From the NCBI GenBank assembly GCA_030628575.1, contig DAOVQR010000022.1:1-9047 (forward strand): 9,047 bases of DNA, given 5' to 3'. Source of the DNA: a bacterium (GTDB taxonomy: Bacteria > Patescibacteriota > UBA1384 > JAMDBS01 > DAOVQR01). This document shows, piece after piece, positions 1 through 5,549 of the stretch (positions within the stretch are counted from its first letter, which is position 1; each line of letters starts with the position of its first letter). Made by a program: the position numbers and the translations under genes. The notes under the pieces are model-generated. The model ran no database searches. It was not told the origin of the DNA and was given only the letters and a program-made list of their open reading frames with translations.

Positions 1-54
1 CAGAGACTGAATTAAAGGGCTAGAACCCTAAGGATGACAATCTGGCTCTCTCTG
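1..54. repeat. Possible degenerate palindromic repeat
   Basis: The ends CAGAGA (1-6) and TCTCTG (49-54) are inverted copies, and an inner hairpin AGGG/CCCT lies at 16-29. The string AGGATGACA at 31-39 recurs at 110-118, and its first eight bases AGGATGAC recur at 8722-8729 inside the yqeY insert, so this looks like a relic of the same kind of dispersed palindrome. No open frame of any size is present on either strand. It may be cut by the window edge. Confidence 0.35.
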
Positions 55-121
55 ATATTTATCATATCATAGACTTATTTTTAAATTACTTTCTATATTT
101 AATATACAAGGATGACAGTAA

Positions 122-150
122 ATAAAAATCCAAACTCGAAGTAGTTTGGA
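122..150 (-). terminator. Intrinsic terminator downstream of the cobalamin riboswitch
   Basis: On the minus strand a perfect 8-bp stem TCCAAACT/AGTTTGGA (150-143 with 136-129) with a six-base loop ACTTCG is followed at once by TTTTTATT (128-121). It has no T-tract on the plus strand, so its polarity matches the riboswitch about 85 bases upstream. It is the likely expression platform (termination control), or the end of a short regulatory RNA. A possible competing pairing is CTCGGG (in 178-170) with TTCGAG in the loop and 3' arm; that part is speculative. Confidence 0.7.
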
Positions 151-187
151 CAATAATTAATAGTTCCCAATCCCCGAGGATAATAAA

Positions 188-215
188 GCGTAAAGTGTAA
201 AGTGAAAAACTAAAA
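188..215. repeat. 7-bp-period degenerate tandem array (leader of left-hand gene)
   Basis: Four consecutive heptads can be read: GCGTAAA, GTGTAAA, GTGAAAA and ACTAAAA. The same unit family, in a slightly different order, occurs at 1569-1596 and in inverted orientation at 1654-1681. The array lies between the riboswitch aptamer and its terminator on the minus strand. Confidence 0.6.
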
Positions 216-235
216 ATATATTACACTAATACTTT

Positions 236-405
236 TAATTTAATACAAGTTTTCTGACTTGTAGCTAGGTACTAGATACTAGTGATCGGGTATTAGGAAT
301 TAATATTTCCTAGTAACTAATCCACTAATAACTAGTCAACTACTCACAGTTGCGGGACAGTGCAGGATTTTCACCTGCTTACCAATGCACTAAAATTTTA
401 AATTA
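236..405 (-). promoter_or_regulatory. Cobalamin (B12) riboswitch
   Basis: Read on the minus strand, the conserved core is present: GGTAAG, then hairpin GCAGG/CCTGC around TGAAAA (378-362), then CCCGCAACTGTGA (356-344), which is the hallmark of the adenosylcobalamin aptamer. The B12 box lies at 262-245, with AAGTCAGAAAACTTG matching the family pattern AGYCAGRARACCTG. An 8-bp AT-only P1 closes it (TAATTTAA 405-398 with TTAAATTA 243-236). Between the two cores the sequence is heptad-repeat DNA (263-346) rather than the usual peripheral helices. It should sense intracellular cobalamin and control a gene left of position 1, because no ORF follows within the window. It points away from nrdJ and cobO and cannot act on them in cis. 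Confidence 0.88.
263..346. repeat. 7-bp-period array forming the riboswitch peripheral arm
   Basis: This is 84 bp, or twelve heptads, running from the last base of the B12 box to the first base of the CCCGCAACTGT core. Typical units are TACTAGA, TACTAGT and TATTAGG. The array is also an imperfect inverted repeat centred on AGGAATTAATATTTCCT (295-311), flanked by ACTAGT at 278-283 and 331-336, so the RNA would fold into one long arm. The period and the palindromic character are visible directly; that it replaces the canonical P7-P12 region is an inference. Confidence 0.6.
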
Positions 406-418
406 TTAAGGTAATTAC

Positions 419-446
419 ATTATTACAAACTTACAAATTTTGTCAA
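419..446 (-). promoter_or_regulatory. Sigma70-type promoter of the B12 riboswitch transcript
   Basis: On the minus strand a perfect -35 TTGACA (446-441) is followed by a 16-base spacer and AATAAT (424-419), 5/6 of the -10 consensus, with an extended -10 TG (TGT at 427-425). The start of transcription would fall near 412, a few bases upstream of the riboswitch P1 helix, which is where an aptamer leader should begin. The fit in position makes a chance match unlikely. Confidence 0.75.
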
Positions 447-482
447 ATCGAATTTTTAAATTTATAGACATAACATTCCTAA

Positions 483-508
483 ATCCCACCTCTCGCGAGA
501 AGCGGGAT
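483..508. repeat. GC-rich palindrome (hairpin)
   Basis: A 26-bp near-perfect palindrome with 11 of 13 pairs, centred on TCTCGCGAGA (491-500), in otherwise AT-rich DNA. No T-tract follows on either strand, so it is not a standard terminator. It lies upstream of the riboswitch promoter and next to the repeat at 524-607. Confidence 0.5.
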
Positions 509-523
509 AAATCGGACTAAATT

Positions 524-607
524 ACTTGTCATTGCGATTCTGAGCGAAGTCGAAAAGGTGGCAATCCCGATGAAATTGCTTCGTCACTATCACTTCTCGC
601 AACAAGT
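524..607. repeat. Degenerate dispersed palindromic repeat
   Basis: The left end ACTTGTCATTGCGA and the right end TCGCAACAAGT are imperfect inverted copies. The middle contains GCAAT (561-565) and ATTGC (575-579) as an inner stem, plus GAGCGAAGTCGAA (542-554). The wording (GTCATTGCGA, GCGAAGTCGAA, AAATTGCTTCGTC) is typical of short palindromic repeats scattered in many bacterial genomes. It is higher in GC than its surroundings and non-coding. Confidence 0.55.
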
Positions 608-644
608 CTATTGGTTTTAAAAAGGCGCAATAAACATCATTATA

Positions 645-674
645 TTGACACATTACCCATGGATTATATATAAT
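645..674 (+). promoter_or_regulatory. Consensus sigma70 promoter of the small plus-strand gene
   Basis: A perfect TTGACA (645-650) and a perfect TATAAT (669-674) are separated by 18 bases. Transcription should start about seven bases after the -10, at or next to A681, which is the A of the ATG of the downstream gene. The alternative TTG start at 645 is the first half of the -35 box and should not be used as a start codon. Confidence 0.75.
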
Positions 675-680
675 AAACTT

Positions 681-1001
681 ATGAATAAGATAAAGAAAAA
701 ATCGTTAAAAAAACCTTTAACTTTGGAAGAATTGATGAATTATAATGATAAAGTCTTTATTCCTGCTTTAGAGGAAAGGTTTGTTAGTAAAAAAGAGTTT
801 CAAGATTTTCAAGATAAAAATTTTAAAATTCTTGATGCTATTTTAAAGAAATCAGATATTCTAATAAAGGAAAAAGAAATTAAACAATTTCAATGAGAAA
901 AAGATAAGCAAATGTGGCTGATTATTATCAAAGTATTAAAGGAACATCACATATTAAATTCTAAACATTTAGAAAAGATTACTGAACTAGAGATATTCTA
1001 A
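681..1001 (+). pseudogene. Small coiled-coil protein, leaderless, with in-frame TGA
   Basis: I do not recognise this gene by name. From ATG 681 the frame encodes 71 residues and stops at TGA 894-896. The same frame then stays open for 34 more codons to TAA 999-1001, overlapping the stop codon of convergent cobO. The protein is Lys/Glu-rich and largely helical: a segment ending near residue 30, FVSKKEFQDF near 34-43, a probable coiled coil at 40-71, then past the TGA a helix (WLIIIKVLKEHHIL) and a short EKITELEIF tail. The post-TGA part looks like real protein, so either the gene is broken by one nonsense mutation (or sequencing error) and 681-896 is a truncated product, or the UGA is read through. 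The ATG has no Shine-Dalgarno and coincides with the predicted +1 of a consensus promoter, so the mRNA is probably leaderless. Other genes here have no in-frame TGA. Confidence 0.55.
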
Positions 1002-1552
1002 AAATCAATCCCCTTTTGTGCTAAGATGCCTTTTTGAAATGGGTGTTTGATATTTTTTATTTCTGATACCATATCAGCGATGTTTATCAGTTTGCGGGGA
1101 GCAGATCGGCCGGTGAGGACAACGTGTAGGTGTTTTGGTTTATTTTTAACAAATTCAACGACTTCATCAATTTTCAACAATTTCAACTTCATTGCTACAT
1201 TAATCTCATCCAAAATCAAAACATCATATTTGCCTTTTTTTATTATTTTTTGCATTTTTAAAAAAGCTTCTTGTGCTTTTTTGGCATGTAGCTTTTTTGG
1301 TTTTTTATCATTAATAATTCCCACAAACCCTTCGCCAATTGTATAAACATCTATCAGATTAGACAGTTGACAGTTTGCAGTTTGCAGTTTTTGAATAAAT
1401 TCAACCTCTCCTGATTTAAATTCAACGCTTTTAACAAATTGAACAATTAGAACATTTTTGTTGTGTCCAGCAGCGCGTAGAGCTAAACCAAAAGCGGCAG
1501 TAGTTTTGCCTTTTCCATCACCAGTCAATATGTAAATTAGTCCCTTAGACAT
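998..1552 (-). CDS. cobO: Corrinoid (cob(I)alamin) adenosyltransferase, CobO/BtuR family
   Basis: This cytoplasmic enzyme transfers the 5'-deoxyadenosyl group of ATP to reduced corrinoid, producing adenosylcobalamin. The 184 residues include the P-loop GDGKGKTT (11-18), the VLILDE strand (111-116), the LTGRSAP turn (146-152) and the family-typical tail KHPFQKGILAQKGIDF. Start ATG 1552 is supported by AGAGGA a few bases upstream. The gene lies 184 bp downstream of nrdJ on the same strand; since NrdJ requires adenosylcobalamin, the pair forms a cofactor-supply and use module. No corrinoid biosynthesis genes are seen, so it probably acts on scavenged B12. Residues 56-64 (QTANCQ region) are encoded by a four-unit heptad array (1362-1389), a likely small in-frame repeat expansion between the N-terminal strand and the GEGF loop. 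The stop codon overlaps the end of the convergent plus-strand frame. Confidence 0.93.
   Translation of the reverse strand: MSKGLIYILTGDGKGKTTAAFGLALRAAGHNKNVLIVQFVKSVEFKSGEVEFIQKLQTANCQLSNLIDVYTIGEGFVGIINDKKPKKLHAKKAQEAFLKMQKIIKKGKYDVLILDEINVAMKLKLLKIDEVVEFVKNKPKHLHVVLTGRSAPRKLINIADMVSEIKNIKHPFQKGILAQKGIDF
1362..1389. repeat. 7-bp-period array inside cobO
   Basis: Four adjacent heptads on the plus strand, GACAGTT twice then TGCAGTT twice. Two exact tandem pairs within coding DNA, in the same 7-bp period as the spacer arrays; GACAGTT also opens the array at 6821. Gain of three units adds 21 bp, which keeps the reading frame. Confidence 0.7.
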
Positions 1553-1568
1553 AATTTCCTCTATGAGA

Positions 1569-1596
1569 GTGTAAAGCGTAAAATGTAAAGCTTAAA
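1569..1596. repeat. 7-bp-period array upstream of cobO
   Basis: Heptads GTGTAAA, GCGTAAA, ATGTAAA and GCTTAAA, followed by ATAACAG (1597-1603). The same ATAACAG follows the array at 6891-6918. The array lies 17 bp upstream of the cobO ATG, within its mRNA leader. Confidence 0.65.
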
Positions 1597-1653
1597 ATAA
1601 CAGTGAAAATCTCAAAACAATTAAAAATTATATTTTAAACTTTGAGTTGTTGT

Positions 1654-1681
1654 TTTACATTTTTCGTTTTTAGTTTTACGT
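1654..1681. repeat. 7-bp-period array, inverted relative to 1569-1596
   Basis: Heptads TTTACAT, TTTTCGT, TTTTAGT and TTTACGT are reverse complements of the unit family at 1569-1596. The two arrays therefore face each other across 57 bp and could pair imperfectly in the nrdJ-cobO intergenic RNA. Apart from these arrays and the hairpins at 1694-1736, the spacer shows nothing recognisable. Confidence 0.6.
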
Positions 1682-1693
1682 TATCTGTTATAT

Positions 1694-1736
1694 AATCTGA
1701 TATTTCAGATTCGTTATTTCCAAAACTTCGTTTTGG
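1694..1736 (-). other. Two hairpins immediately after the nrdJ stop codon
   Basis: Directly after the nrdJ TAA, the minus strand has CCAAAAC/GTTTTGG (1736-1720, 3-base loop) and then AATCTGA/TCAGATT (1711-1694, 4-base loop). Neither is followed by a T-tract, so they are not textbook terminators. They may protect the nrdJ 3' end or attenuate transcription into cobO. Confidence 0.4.
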
Positions 1737-4163
1737 TTATCCGCATTTCGAAAATCCACAACTATTACATTTTAGGCATCCTTCACCTATTTCCAGCAAG
1801 CCACCACATTCAGGACAAGCTGGAGCGATGCCCATGTCGGCCATTGTTGTTGTTTTAGATTTTGGTTCTTGAATTATGCTTTGAGATTTCTTGGCAAAAT
1901 CAAGTTGAATTTGAGAGCGTTTTAAGTGTTTTTCTAATACTTTGGCGATGGCATCTGGGATGGAAAGAATATTTCCATCTTCAGTCCAAATTGGAGAAGG
2001 TCCGCGAATTCCTTTTAATTGATCTATGACAGTTTCTGTTTTAATTCCCGATCTAAGTCCAGTTGAAATCAATCGGCTGATTGCTTCTACTTGAGCGGCA
2101 AAAAATCCGCCAGCTTTACCCATTTGAGCAAATACTTCAAATGGTTCATTTCTTTCGTCATCATTTATAGTTACAAATAAGCTCCCATAAGCAGTTTTAG
2201 TTTTATATGTTCTACCGCTAACTACTTCCGGACGCTTGCGGGGTTTAGCCAAAACTAATGATTTCTCTTTATCTTCTGCTTTTTTTTCTCCTCCTTTAGT
2301 AAATACCTGCAGTTTTCTAGAACCATCACGATATATTGTAATTCCCTTACACTTTAATTTATAAGAAAGTAGATATGATTTTCTTACATCTTCTTCTGTT
2401 GCCGAATTGGGAAAATTAATAGTTTTAGAAACGGCATTATCAGTATATTTTTGAAATGCGGCTTGATTTCTAATATGCCACTCAGGAATTATATCATGCG
2501 AGGTAACAAAAATCTTTTTTATATCATCTGGTACTTCATCTAAATCTTGAAGAGTGCCGTGTTCTGCAATTTTTTCCATTAGTTCTTTTGAATAAAACCC
2601 ACGTTTTTTGGCAATTTTTTCTAGATGTTGGTTGACAAAGACCTGTTCTAGTTCACTTGATCCGTCTGATTTCCAAATTGATTTTTTCTTATAAACTAAG
2701 GCAAAGAATGGTTCAATTCCGCCCGAGCAGTTACCCAATAAACTTAAAGTTCCAGTTGGCGCGATGGTAGTAATAGTTGCATTTCTCATTTTTATTTTTT
2801 TATTTCTGTTATAAATACTACCTTTATAATTAGGAAATGTTCCACGGGACTCTCCTAGCTCTTGTGATTTTTTATGACCAATTCTATTTATAAATTTCAT
2901 AATACGTTCTGCAAGGTGTTCTGCCCTTTTTGAATTGTAAGGAATATTTAATTGTACTAACATATCAGCCCAACCCATTATACCAAGCCCGATTTTTCTA
3001 TTACCTTTTGTATTTTCTTCAATTTTTGGATCAGTGAATTTATTAACATCAATTACATTATCTAAAAAATGCACAGCAATATTTGTTACTCTTTCTAATT
3101 TTTTCCAATTAACTTTCTTATCTTTAATCATAGTGGACAGATTTATTGATCCTAAATTGCATGATTCGTACGGTAAAAGAGGTTGTTCTCCGCAAGGGTT
3201 TGTTGATTCAATCGCACCAATATTAGGAGTTGGATTATATTTGTTTATTTCATCAATAAAAATAATACCCGGATCGCCATTGACCCAAGCGTTTTTGACC
3301 ATTTTGTCAAATATCTTTTTAGCGGATATTTTATCAACAATTTCATTATTTCTTGGATTGATTAATTCATACTTACCATTTTTTTCTACGGCTTTCATAA
3401 ATCTATCTGTAACAGTAACGGATAAATTAAAATTAGTAAGTGCGTTTTCATCACCAGCTTTACAGGTGATGAATTCTTCAATATCTGGATGAGTTACGGG
3501 GAGTATTGCCATATTTGCTCCAACTCTTACTCCGCCCTGCATAACTTCTTTACTCATACTATTAAAAATTCGCATAAATGATATTGGGCCACCAGCAACT
3601 CCATCGGTAGATCCTACTCTATCACCCTTTGGTCTTAATCTTCCGAATGAAAACCCGGTACCACCACCACCCTTGTGAACCAATGATGTAATTTTTAATG
3701 TATCAAAAATACTTTCCATAGTGTCTTTTATAGGTAGGACAAAACAGGCGGAAAGTTGATGGATGCGACGTCCTGCACCACGTAATGTTGGCGAGTTAGG
3801 CAGAAAATCTAAATTGACCAAAACATCTAAAAAATCTTTGGTTATTTGTTCATATTCTTTGGTTGAGGCACCATATTTTAGATCACCACGGGCAATAAAC
3901 TTTGCTACACGAATAAAAATATCCTCAGGACGTTCGGCAGGATTTCCGTTTTTATCTTTTACTAAATATCTTTTTTTGAGTACTTCAATTGCATTTTTGG
4001 TAAATTTGTGTTGTTTGGCAATTCGCTCTAATTCTTTTTCAAAATAAGGGCTGATTGTATTTTTCTTTTCTTTTTCAGTATTTACGTCTTTAATAATTTT
4101 TATTTGTATTCTAGATTTTTTATTTTTATTAGGAAATAAACTAGTAGCGCGTATCTCAGACAT
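1737..4163 (-). CDS. nrdJ: Class II (adenosylcobalamin-dependent) ribonucleotide reductase
   Basis: Reduces ribonucleotides to deoxyribonucleotides using a radical generated from adenosylcobalamin, independent of oxygen. The start is ATG 4163 (808 aa), preceded by AAGGAGG; an upstream TTG at 4181 lies just before that ribosome site and would consume it. Residues seen: Cys140 in SACFVLP (first cysteine of the redox pair), the glycine-rich KGGGGTGFSFGR at 164-175, NPCGEQ with the thiyl-radical Cys324 between Asn322 and Glu326, CNLGSINL with Cys335, and the phosphate-binding PTGTLS (469-474). The C-terminus is a zinc-ribbon-like tail with CPEC (783-786), CLKCNSC (796-802) and a final SKCG, typical of the long bacterial NrdJ type, in which terminal cysteines shuttle electrons from thioredoxin. 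I see no N-terminal ATP cone. It follows ftsZ after a terminator, so it needs its own promoter; I found no convincing one, and no NrdR box. Confidence 0.97.
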   Translation of the reverse strand: MSEIRATSLFPNKNKKSRIQIKIIKDVNTEKEKKNTISPYFEKELERIAKQHKFTKNAIEVLKKRYLVKDKNGNPAERPEDIFIRVAKFIARGDLKYGASTKEYEQITKDFLDVLVNLDFLPNSPTLRGAGRRIHQLSACFVLPIKDTMESIFDTLKITSLVHKGGGGTGFSFGRLRPKGDRVGSTDGVAGGPISFMRIFNSMSKEVMQGGVRVGANMAILPVTHPDIEEFITCKAGDENALTNFNLSVTVTDRFMKAVEKNGKYELINPRNNEIVDKISAKKIFDKMVKNAWVNGDPGIIFIDEINKYNPTPNIGAIESTNPCGEQPLLPYESCNLGSINLSTMIKDKKVNWKKLERVTNIAVHFLDNVIDVNKFTDPKIEENTKGNRKIGLGIMGWADMLVQLNIPYNSKRAEHLAERIMKFINRIGHKKSQELGESRGTFPNYKGSIYNRNKKIKMRNATITTIAPTGTLSLLGNCSGGIEPFFALVYKKKSIWKSDGSSELEQVFVNQHLEKIAKKRGFYSKELMEKIAEHGTLQDLDEVPDDIKKIFVTSHDIIPEWHIRNQAAFQKYTDNAVSKTINFPNSATEEDVRKSYLLSYKLKCKGITIYRDGSRKLQVFTKGGEKKAEDKEKSLVLAKPRKRPEVVSGRTYKTKTAYGSLFVTINDDERNEPFEVFAQMGKAGGFFAAQVEAISRLISTGLRSGIKTETVIDQLKGIRGPSPIWTEDGNILSIPDAIAKVLEKHLKRSQIQLDFAKKSQSIIQEPKSKTTTMADMGIAPACPECGGLLEIGEGCLKCNSCGFSKCG

Positions 4164-4214
4164 ATTTTCCTCCTTATACAAATTTATTTTATTAGAATAT
4201 GATTTTTAGTGATT

Positions 4215-4251
4215 AAAAAAATTGTAAAGATCTCTATTTTACAATTTTTTT
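4215..4251 (-). terminator. Terminator after ftsZ (hairpin with T-tract)
   Basis: A perfect 14-bp stem, 4215-4228 with 4238-4251, with a nine-base loop. On the minus strand the 3' arm ends in TTTACAATTTTTTTA, giving the uridine run. It lies 24 bp past the ftsZ stop and 51 bp before the nrdJ start, separating the division genes from the nucleotide-reduction genes. The stem is symmetric enough to work on either strand, but there is no plus-strand gene to end. A short GGTTTG/CAAACC palindrome lies just upstream at 4252-4264. Confidence 0.75.
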
Positions 4252-4275
4252 GGTTTGCCCAAACCATATTTGTTT

Positions 4276-5382
4276 TTATTTTAGTTTTCGGCGGATGAAA
4301 GCAGGAACTTCTAACTCATCTTCAAGTTTTTCTTCTTCTTTTTCTGCTGCCTGAGTTACCGATAATTCTGGTGTTTCTACAATTTCAGAAATCTGTTGAG
4401 TTTGAAGTTTAGGTTTCTTCTTTTGTTCGCCTTGCATATCGAATCCAGTTGCGATTACTGTAATTTTTATTTCTCCAGCCATGGATTCATCAATAATTGC
4501 TCCAAAAATGATATTTGCATCCGGATCGGCGGCCTCAGTGATAGCTTTGGCAGCTTCATCAATTTCATACATTCCTAAATCTGGACCGCCTGTTATATTA
4601 AATAAAATACCCTTAGCACCATCAATTGATAATTCTAAAAGTGGTGATTCAATGGCTGTTCGTGCAGCTTCTATTGCTCGATTATCTCCAGTACCATGAC
4701 CAATTCCCATTAAGGCAGAACCGGCATCAGCCATAATTGTTCTAACATCAGAAAAGTCAACATTGATGATTCCATGTAGAGTAATCAAATCAGAAATACC
4801 TTGAACACCTTGCCGCAAAACATCATCTACAATTCCAAATGCATCCATTAAAGAAGTTTTTTTATCGATAACTTGCAGTAATCTGTCATTAGGAATGGTT
4901 ATCAAAGTATCAACTTTATCTTTTAATTCTTCTATTCCCAATTCTGCTACTTTTTTACGACGGGCACCTTCAAAAATAAATGGTTTTGTGACAACTCCTA
5001 CCGTGAGAGCTCCTAATTCTTTGGCAATTGAGGCAACCATGGGACCAGCTCCAGTACCGGTTCCACCACCAGAACCGTAAGTTACAAAAACCATATCAGC
5101 GCCTTTTATAACTTCATAAACCTCGTCTTTGTTTTCTTCAATTGATTTTCTGCCTAATTCAACATCACTACCAGATCCTAGCCCGCCAGTAGTTTCTTTA
5201 CCGATTTGTACTTTTATTGGCGCTTCATTGTGGAGTAATGCCTGAGCATCAGTATTGATTACCACAAATTCAATACCTTTTACTTTGGCTTGTATCATCC
5301 GGTTGATAGCATTTCCTCCTGATCCACCAACACCAACTACCTTAATGATAGCAAATGTGTCAATTTCAGAACTATTTTCCAT
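4276..5382 (-). CDS. ftsZ: Cell division protein FtsZ
   Basis: Tubulin-like GTPase that polymerises into the Z ring at midcell. The start is ATG 5382 (368 aa) with GAGGTGAT just upstream; the frame is open 21 codons further, but that extension is heptad-repeat DNA. Features: nucleotide-binding [15 protein letters not shown] (15-29), the tubulin signature GGGTGTG (105-111), the T7 synergy loop NVDFSD (207-212), a variable linker at about 317-355 rich in Glu/Gln/Lys, and the C-terminal conserved peptide [11 protein letters not shown] (358-368), which binds FtsA. The signature context is [14 protein letters not shown], where most FtsZ proteins have [14 protein letters not shown], and the T7 loop has Ser for the usual Ala. 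Both acidic T7 residues are kept, so GTPase function should be intact. It lies 167 bp downstream of ftsA, the usual gene pair, and is followed by a strong terminator. Confidence 0.97.
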   Translation of the reverse strand: MENSSEIDTFAIIKVVGVGGSGGNAINRMIQAKVKGIEFVVINTDAQALLHNEAPIKVQIGKETTGGLGSGSDVELGRKSIEENKDEVYEVIKGADMVFVTYGSGGGTGTGAGPMVASIAKELGALTVGVVTKPFIFEGARRKKVAELGIEELKDKVDTLITIPNDRLLQVIDKKTSLMDAFGIVDDVLRQGVQGISDLITLHGIINVDFSDVRTIMADAGSALMGIGHGTGDNRAIEAARTAIESPLLELSIDGAKGILFNITGGPDLGMYEIDEAAKAITEAADPDANIIFGAIIDESMAGEIKITVIATGFDMQGEQKKKPKLQTQQISEIVETPELSVTQAAEKEEEKLEDELEVPAFIRRKLK

Positions 5383-5405
5383 AATCACCTCGTATATTAA
5401 ATTAA

Positions 5406-5461
5406 AATCCGAAATCTGAAACTCGAAACTCGAAACAATTTTCAAAATTCAAATTTTCAAA
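5406..5461. repeat. 7-bp-period array upstream of ftsZ
   Basis: Eight consecutive heptads, the clearest being AATCCGA, AATCTGA and AACTCGA (twice in exact tandem), then AACAATT and TTCAAAA. It sits in the ftsZ leader, 23 bp from the ATG. A false N-terminal extension of ftsZ translates through its left part (to 5445). Confidence 0.7.
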
Positions 5462-5498
5462 TATTTAAAATAAATGTTTAAGATTTTGTATTTTGGTT

Positions 5499-5540
5499 AT
5501 TCGAATTTGTTTAGGATTTCGAAATTCGAATTTCGGATTT
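5499..5540. repeat. 7-bp-period array downstream of ftsA
   Basis: Six heptads: ATTCGAA, TTTGTTT, AGGATTT, CGAAATT, CGAATTT, CGGATTT. It begins 10 bp past the ftsA stop codon. ATTTCGGATTTT (5530-5541) is the exact reverse complement of AAAATCCGAAAT (5404-5415), so the whole ftsA-ftsZ spacer is bracketed by a 12-bp perfect inverted repeat. Confidence 0.65.
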
Positions 5541-5549
5541 TGTTTTATA

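Noticed and set aside
245..360. Possible CRISPR array or tRNA in the CTAG-rich stretch
   Set aside because: The repeats are 7-bp and degenerate with no spacers, and no acceptor or anticodon stem fits; the conserved motifs are those of a cobalamin riboswitch.
681..1001. UGA recoded to glycine or tryptophan genome-wide
   Set aside because: Seven long minus-strand genes, including the 808-codon nrdJ, contain no in-frame TGA, which would be very unlikely under a recoded UGA.
1047..1346. 99-aa plus-strand open frame
   Set aside because: It lies wholly antisense to cobO, has no ribosome site and no recognisable motif; it is a shadow of the real gene.
3034..3492. 152-aa plus-strand open frame with hydrophobic stretches
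   Set aside because: Antisense to the conserved core of nrdJ; the hydrophobicity comes from reading AT-rich codons backwards.
4164..4181. TTG start extending nrdJ by six residues
   Set aside because: The extension contains the AAGGAGG ribosome site of the ATG at 4163.
4164..4275. NrdR operator upstream of nrdJ
   Set aside because: No pair of ACACnATATnTnGTGT-like boxes is present in the spacer.
5383..5445. 21-residue N-terminal extension of ftsZ
   Set aside because: Encoded by heptad-repeat spacer DNA, and it includes the strong GAGGTGAT site of the ATG at 5382; FtsZ proteins do not start this way.
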